Source: Streptomyces formicae
Lineage (GTDB): Bacteria > Actinomycetota > Actinomycetes > Streptomycetales > Streptomycetaceae
Assembly: GCF_022647665.1 (NCBI RefSeq)
Contig: NZ_CP071872.1
Coordinates: 3,968,001 to 4,032,000, forward strand
Direction: 5' to 3'
Length of the DNA stretch: 64,000 nucleotides
Part shown: positions 59,250 through 64,000 of the stretch, piece after piece
How the letters are laid out: every line of letters starts with the position of its first letter
Position numbering within the stretch: the stretch's first letter is position 1
The notes under the pieces: generated by a model
What the model saw: the letters and a program-made list of their open reading frames with translations, nothing else
Databases searched by the model: none
What the model was told of the DNA's origin: nothing
Position numbers and translations under genes: made by a program

Positions 59250-60562
59250 ATGGCCGCCGACAGCATGGTTCAGCTCGTGTCCCTTCTCAGCGTGCAGCAG
59301 CCGCACGAGATCCTGGGCACGCCGGAGAGCGAGTGGGTCGACTTCAAGAGCACCTCGCCCAAGGGCCGTACGACCTGAGCACCGACAAGGGCAAGTTCGA
59401 GCTCTCCAAAGACGTCGCAGCGTTCGCGAACGCCAGCGGCGGTCTGATCGTGTGCGGCTTCAAGGCGAAGAAGAAGCAGAATGAACTCTACGAAGTCGCG
59501 GAGCATGTGATGCCCTTCGGCAAGGGGCTGGTCGACGACGCGAAGTACAAGGACGCCATCGCGGAGTACGTGCGCCCGCTGCTCAAGGTGAAGCTCTTCT
59601 GGTACGACCACCCCGAGGGCGACCCGGATGTGTCCGGGCACTACTTCGTGATCGAGGTACCGGCGCTGCCCGAGGCCGACCGGTGGGCAATGGTCACCAG
59701 GGGTATCACCGACAACGGCCAGTTCATCAAGAACAGTTGGACGATCCCGATTCGCAACGGCGACACCACGGCCTTCCTCCCGCCGGATGAGGCGTATCGC
59801 CTCGTGAACGACGGCCTGCGTACGCGGCGCGGGCCCTCCGTCGCGCCCACGCCCGTCGCGGACCGGGTGAGGAGCCGGGAGGCCCTGCGCGCCGCCGCAG
59901 GCATGGAGGAGACGCCGGTGCTCTTCTTCCAGACCATCCCCGACCATCCGCGCGGGCTCGTCCCCAACATGTACGCCGACGGCGGCCTCCGGGACATCCT
60001 GGGCAACCAGGACACGCTCCGCGACGCCTACGCCTTCAACTGGGCTTCGGTGCACAACCGACCGGAACCGCACGAGGGCGGTCTCCTGCTGGCTGATGCT
60101 TCCCGCCGTGGTCTGCTGATCGAGTCGGACGGAGCGGTCACCGGGGCCGCGGCCGCGAACGCGGACATGCTGGGCTGGGCAATGGAGTCCTCATCCGCCA
60201 TCGAACCCCGCAGGATCAGCGTGTTCGTGCTGACCGAGATCACATTGGAGTACTTCCGACTAGTCGACCAGCACGTCCTTCCCCTGGTCGACAGCACGTG
60301 GACGCATCGGATCGTCGCCTCGGACTTCACCCGCCCACCGGCCCGAACGCTAGCTCCCGGCGACGACCCGTCCTTCCCCCTCCGGGGCGCTCCGCAGCCC
60401 GCCACGAGCGGCAGCTGGAACCACAGCTGGCAGGCCCTGGGCAACCCAGAGCGCGACGCGTACGAGGCGCTGAACCGCATTTACCCGCTCTTCGGCCTCG
60501 ATGTCGGCGACAACCCCTTCGTCGACGCGGACCGTGTGGTCACGGCGAGACTGCAGGCGTAG
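59250..60562 (+). pseudogene. AlbA_2 (Schlafen-like) DNA-binding domain protein, one frameshift
   Basis: About 437 residues. The N-terminal piece from the ATG at 59250 (MVQLVSLLSVQQPHEILGTP, ESEWVDFKSTSP) shifts frame near 59362 and continues DLSTDKGKFELSKDVAAFAN, ASGGLIVCGFKAKKKQNE. The E-x-x-x-x-D-F-K and A-x-A-N-A-x-G-G motifs define the AlbA_2 domain, also found in Schlafen RNases. The C-terminal 280 residues (EAYRLVNDGLRTRRGPSVAP, MLGWAMESSSAIEPRRISVF, YEALNRIYPLFGLDVGDN) match nothing I know. The Schlafen-type catalytic Asp cannot be assigned. It diverges from the PIN gene and precedes the HEPN gene. The shift is one base next to GGG. Confidence 0.7.
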
Positions 60563-60732
60563 AGCAGCCTCCACCACCTGGTCCCCGGCCTCTTTTCCCT
60601 GGTATCTCTCGTCCGACGTCGCCGAGCTTAAGGAAAGCGATCAATCGCGCGCCGCAGAGTAGATCGAGTCGACCTCGCTGAGCCTGGGCGACAATCCTGT
60701 CACTTCCACTCTCGCCAACGTTGGGGTGCCGG

Positions 60733-61443
60733 TTGGACATTCAGGATGCGGTCGACAACTACGTACGTGCCATCGAGCACTGTGAGAACTTGATACTGGT
60801 CCACCGATCGGCGGGTAACGGTGGTGTCGGGCGCAGGACGACCGAGACCTCAATCAACCGCGGGACGATCGTCCTTACCGTCGCGGCCTGGCAGGCCTTT
60901 GTACAGGACGTTGCTCAAGCCCTGCGCGACGAGGCCCTGGTTGAACTGGGCAAAGTAGCGGGGGCACGGCTCCTTGCGTATGCCATGGACCAGTGGCAGC
61001 GAGACTTCAATTCAGCACTGGAGAAGTTCTCCACGCCTGACGCGGAAAAGTCGCGGGCCTTGCTCAAGCGTGTCGGCTTCGACCCGCGCCCCAGCTGGAC
61101 ATGGGTCCAGGCCGGCGGTCGCGGAAACCAGTCAGTGACCGTGCAGCCCAAGCATGTGGATGAGGTGATCAAGCAGTGGCTCCGAGTTCGGCATGACATC
61201 GCTCACGGCCACATGACGATCCATTCACTGCCGATCCTGACAGCCGTACGCGATCCCAAGTCCTCGGCCCGGGCCAAGGCCACGCCCGCGCTGAGGCTCA
61301 CCGACGCGATCGACTGCCTCGGCTTCTTCAGTTCCGTCGCTCGACTCACGGCAGCCGAGGCGGCGAAGCACCTTGCGGTCCCTGCGCCGACCTGGGAAAC
61401 GCTGCCGCCTCTCAAACTCGGGCTGCACATCTCTCATCTATAG
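60733..61443 (+). CDS. HEPN-domain protein (RiboL-PSP-HEPN-like)
   Basis: The 236-residue protein is all helical. The HEPN signature R-x4-H is seen in QWLRVRHDIAHGH (R-H-D-I-A-H). The N-terminal helix has INRGTIVLTVAAWQAFVQDV and the middle YAMDQWQRDFNSALEKFSTP. RiboL-PSP-type HEPN domains are predicted metal-independent RNases, found in toxin-antitoxin and abortive-infection systems. The start is a TTG (60733) with GGGG six bases upstream; a TTG at 60721 is an alternative. It follows the AlbA_2 gene on the same strand by 170 bases and may share its transcript. Confidence 0.75.
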   Translation: MDIQDAVDNYVRAIEHCENLILVHRSAGNGGVGRRTTETSINRGTIVLTVAAWQAFVQDVAQALRDEALVELGKVAGARLLAYAMDQWQRDFNSALEKFSTPDAEKSRALLKRVGFDPRPSWTWVQAGGRGNQSVTVQPKHVDEVIKQWLRVRHDIAHGHMTIHSLPILTAVRDPKSSARAKATPALRLTDAIDCLGFFSSVARLTAAEAAKHLAVPAPTWETLPPLKLGLHISHL

Positions 61444-61661
61444 GCCAGCAGGCCCGATCTCACTCTTCGCCAGCGAGACTCGGCAGCTGCCGCCCCATCC
61501 GGGGGAGCATTCCGGCCGGTGACAGCGCAGCGCCACCTTATGAACGGCTTTCGTCCGAGCACCATCTCACCCGGCTACCGCGCGCAGCGGTACGGCAGCT
61601 GGCGAGCGGCCTGGATGTCGTCACCCGCCCGTGTCCTTGCTCTTTCTACGTGGCGTTCACG

Positions 61662-62138
61662 CTACGCGCCGTCGTCGATGTGCAGCGTCCAGCGAGACAC
61701 GAAGCCACTGTGGGATCCGAGCCGGGTGGCAAGTCCGCGCAGTGCCGCGTAGCCATCGTCGCGTTCATCAGTGTTGCCGGCGCAGAGCAGCTGTTCGCAG
61801 GGATCGATGAGGTGTGCTTGGACGAGCCCAGGTCCGTCATGGTCCACCGTGCTCGCCCACCAGTCGCAACCAGTCCGGGTGAACGTGACGAGCTGAGCTG
61901 CGTCTTCCCTTGCATGCTGACCGGTGTCGCGAGCGTGATGGATAGCCAAGCCGGCGCGACGCAGTTCCCGCGCAAGAATGCCAACGCTGTGGGCCGGGGT
62001 GTCGGCGAGCCGGTCGCGTGCTGCGCAGGCCAGCTCAGAAAAGGCATAGGGCTCGTAGCCGGGAAGGCTGGAGGCGAGGAGACTTCGGACTTCGTCAGTG
62101 CCGAAGAGTTCTGCGACCCGATCAGTGCTCGATCTCAT
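61662..62138 (-). CDS. Hypothetical protein in the defence-like island
   Basis: The 158-residue protein begins MRSSTDRVAELFGTDEVRSL and continues ASSLPGYEPYAFSELACAAR, VGILARELRRAGLAIHHARD, TFTRTGCDWWASTVDHDGPG and LRGLATRLGSHSGFVSRWTL. It is soluble with a helical first half and mixed second half. I recognise no family. It is downstream of the OLD gene on the same strand, 201 bases away, with the 58-bp palindrome between them. As the neighbour of a nuclease it might be an immunity or accessory factor; that is inference only. Confidence 0.6.
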   Translation of the reverse strand: MRSSTDRVAELFGTDEVRSLLASSLPGYEPYAFSELACAARDRLADTPAHSVGILARELRRAGLAIHHARDTGQHAREDAAQLVTFTRTGCDWWASTVDHDGPGLVQAHLIDPCEQLLCAGNTDERDDGYAALRGLATRLGSHSGFVSRWTLHIDDGA

Positions 62139-62290
62139 AGTGGTCTTTCTTGTTGGCCCCGCGCCAGACACCACCGTCCTCCGCGAGTGGCTCTCGCACA
62201 ACACCGAATTGTGTGACCGTGGCCACAGTGCGGCGGACGACAGTGTTGACCTGAGCGGGCCTGTAGTGGCGCCGATTGCGGAAGGGGTCA

Positions 62291-62348
62291 CACGGCCTGA
62301 ACCTGCGGACAGCACGGGGCCCCGTGCTGTCCGCAGGTTCAGGCCGTG
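62291..62348. terminator. 58-bp perfect palindrome at the end of the OLD gene
   Basis: The 29 bases CACGGCCTGAACCTGCGGAC AGCACGGGG (62291-62319) are followed without any spacer by their exact reverse complement (62320-62348). The right arm contains the last two codons and stop of the OLD-type gene. A terminator for the minus-strand transcript is the simple reading, but a zero-spacer palindrome of this length is unusual and may be a duplication scar. Confidence 0.8.
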
Positions 62349-64000
62349 AGCTTCTTGAAGACCGTCTCGAAGCGGTCGAGGGTGTCGTCATCGACCTGCG
62401 CGAAGAAGTCGTCCTTGTCCCGGGTGAGCTGGTGTGCGGGTCCGACGTGGTCGAAGTCCCGGCGCTTCTGCTGCTTTTCCCGGGCGATCCCGATGCGCTT
62501 GAGGATCGGGAGGGGCTTGTCGGGGGTGAACAGGTCTTCCTCGTTGATGGTCACCTCGGTCGCCTTGTTGTAGAGCCAGAGGTAGTCCTTGGTGGAGAAC
62601 AGGTCCTCAATGTCAGCCGTCTCCGGAAGCCCGTCGAGCTGGCCAATGACGGTGATGTGGGACGTGTCGACGTTGGCGGCCTCAGCAGCGCTGAGAACCT
62701 TGGCGGTCACCTTGGTGGTCTCTGCCCCATCGATGAGCGCACGAACGGACAACCGACGTCCCATGACGGCGATGAAGGCCGGCATGTTGCCGATGCCGCC
62801 GACCGGGATGATGGCCAGCCGGGGGTCGAGGCCGGTGCGGCCCTGGCTGACCAGGTAGTCGGACATGCGCATGAGGAAGACGAAGTCGCTGCTGCCTTCC
62901 ACTGCCAGGAGCGAGCCGGCTCCGAGGAACAGGTGCTGCGCCACGGAGTATCCGAGCGCCGCCTCCACCGGCAGGATCGTCTTGGGGTCGGCCGACAGGC
63001 TGACCGAGGTGATGACCACGCCTAGGTTCGGATCTTCGCGGGTCGCCTGGTCGTGGATGGCGCGCATGGTCTCGTACCGCGTGGGGTCGATCATGTGCTG
63101 GGAGTGGGTGGTGTAGAGGACCTGCTGCTTGGGTCCGAGTTCGCCGTAGACGTACCGGAGGAAGTCGCCTTGGGCCTCGCCGTGCAGGCTGGTGCCCGGT
63201 TCGTCCAGCAGGACGACGACGCGCTCGTCGGTGTCGCGGTAGGCGCTGAATGCGGCGAGGAAGGAGAAGAACCACTGGAAGCCGGTGGAGCGGGTGGAGA
63301 AGTTGGTTTCCACACCGCCGTGCCGGTCGTCGCGCAGCTCGATCTTGAGCAGCCGGTGGTGGGGCTGCGGCTGACCGTTGGCGTCCGGGGGCATGGGGAT
63401 CAGGTCAGTGTCGAAGACGACCGTGAGGTCCTCGTTCTGCTTCCAGTACTCGAAGACCTGAGCGCTCAGGTCCAGGCTGGCGGCCTGGAGCTCCGCCTTG
63501 CGGCTGGCGTAGTCCTCGTCCAAGAAGTCGTCCGGCCCCTCACCGGCGAGACGGAGCAGGGACATCATGGTCTCGTCGCCGCGCTTCCACTGCTTGGCCC
63601 TCGCGCGCTCGGCGAGCGCGTGGAGGTCGCAGTCACCGGGGAGCATCTCGTAGGTGGAGAAGTAGAAGAACTTCGGGAGCAGCTCGATCAGTTGCTCGTG
63701 CTCCTCGCCGCCGAGGCCCCCTTCGACGTACTGCTTGCGCCGGTCCAGCTCTGCCGGGACCTTCTCGATCGCCTTGACCCGCGCCGTCTTCTTGCCGCTG
63801 CCCGCTTCCCTGGCTCGGGCCTTCGCCGCAGCACTCACGGCCTCGATGGTCGTGTGGTCCCCGGCGATGACCCTCTGGTCCTCCTCGTCGTCGACGCCAG
63901 CCTCGTCGAAAACGTCCGGCAAGACGTCCTCGAGGGCGCAGTACACCTCGGCTCGGAGGCTGCCGTCGTAGAGGCGTGACGCCTTGACGCACGCCTTCGC
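62339..64000 (-). CDS. OLD-family ATP-dependent endonuclease, C-terminal part
   Basis: The frame runs off the right edge, so the Walker A half is not visible. The part seen (554 residues) has an ABC-type Walker B (RVVVLLDEPGTSLHGEAQGD) and the switch histidine (VLYTTHSQHMID). A C-terminal TOPRIM nuclease domain begins LLAVEGSSDFVFLMRMSDYL with the metal-binding Glu; IIPVGGIGNMPAFIAVMG and VRALIDGAE follow. OLD proteins degrade DNA using ATP-gated activity and act in phage defence alone or with partners, such as the Gabija system. No UvrD-like helicase partner (GajB) lies downstream. The right limit needs flanking sequence. Confidence 0.85.
   Translation of the reverse strand, partial: AKACVKASRLYDGSLRAEVYCALEDVLPDVFDEAGVDDEEDQRVIAGDHTTIEAVSAAAKARAREAGSGKKTARVKAIEKVPAELDRRKQYVEGGLGGEEHEQLIELLPKFFYFSTYEMLPGDCDLHALAERARAKQWKRGDETMMSLLRLAGEGPDDFLDEDYASRKAELQAASLDLSAQVFEYWKQNEDLTVVFDTDLIPMPPDANGQPQPHHRLLKIELRDDRHGGVETNFSTRSTGFQWFFSFLAAFSAYRDTDERVVVLLDEPGTSLHGEAQGDFLRYVYGELGPKQQVLYTTHSQHMIDPTRYETMRAIHDQATREDPNLGVVITSVSLSADPKTILPVEAALGYSVAQHLFLGAGSLLAVEGSSDFVFLMRMSDYLVSQGRTGLDPRLAIIPVGGIGNMPAFIAVMGRRLSVRALIDGAETTKVTAKVLSAAEAANVDTSHITVIGQLDGLPETADIEDLFSTKDYLWLYNKATEVTINEEDLFTPDKPLPILKRIGIAREKQQKRRDFDHVGPAHQLTRDKDDFFAQVDDDTLDRFETVFKKLTA

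Noticed and set aside
62339..64000. Complete Gabija system (GajA/GajB)
   Set aside because: The OLD-type gene fits GajA, but no UvrD-like helicase lies downstream; upstream sequence is outside the window.

Overview
The window reads as Streptomyces or a close relative. Base composition is very high in G+C, codons strongly prefer G or C at the third position, and GTG and TTG starts are common. Families typical of the genus are present (Roadblock/LC7, DUF6397, DUF5133, Rpf/LysM, a SpoIIE-type phosphatase, a soluble Ser/Thr kinase). I found no rRNA, tRNA or CRISPR array.

0.3-6.4 kb is ordinary chromosome: a PPOX enzyme (cut by the edge), a Roadblock protein, a broken sigma-like/ricin-lectin protein, DUF6397, an ATP-dependent DNA ligase and DUF3574. 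6.4-8.4 kb is a decayed IS200/IS605 element sitting in the remains of a TetR gene. 8.5-20.2 kb is a lipid and envelope section. It holds a saccharopine dehydrogenase-like enzyme, then a divergent block (lipid kinase and AGPS-like flavoenzyme one way, TetR and GlpD the other) whose layout matches Rv2249c-Rv2252 of Mycobacterium tuberculosis. A lamin-tail protein, a second AGPS-like enzyme, a secreted neutral ceramidase and an SLT transglycosylase follow.

20.7-37.1 kb mixes intact genes with broken ones. It starts with relics of two DNA-repair genes, a UvrA-like gene carrying an internal inversion and a family-5 uracil-DNA glycosylase. Next come DUF5133, an rsbU/SpoIIE-type phosphatase, VOC proteins, a penicillin-binding protein, an MFS/methyltransferase pair, gltD, a protein kinase, a nitrilase, AraC-VOC, and a UvrA-like ATPase with a second VOC paralogue upstream.

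37.1-55.9 kb has very low gene density. It is rich in short tandem repeats, and holds a likely MITE, IS630 and IS200/IS605 relics and a helicase relic. Only a few genes look real: AMIN-like, peptidoglycan-binding, a coiled-coil/winged-helix regulator, a membrane protein, DUF1989, and an Rpf with a striking leader. This fits a chromosome arm or an old integrated element.

55.9-64.0 kb is a possible defence island: a TIGR02391 protein, a winged-helix protein, a PIN nuclease divergent from an AlbA_2/Schlafen-like protein, a RiboL-PSP-type HEPN protein, an unknown protein, and an OLD-type ATPase/TOPRIM nuclease running off the right edge. This is the best candidate for an undescribed system.

Many otherwise well conserved genes carry a single one-base frameshift, often beside a G or C run. 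Much of this may be sequencing error rather than true pseudogenes, and each case is flagged.
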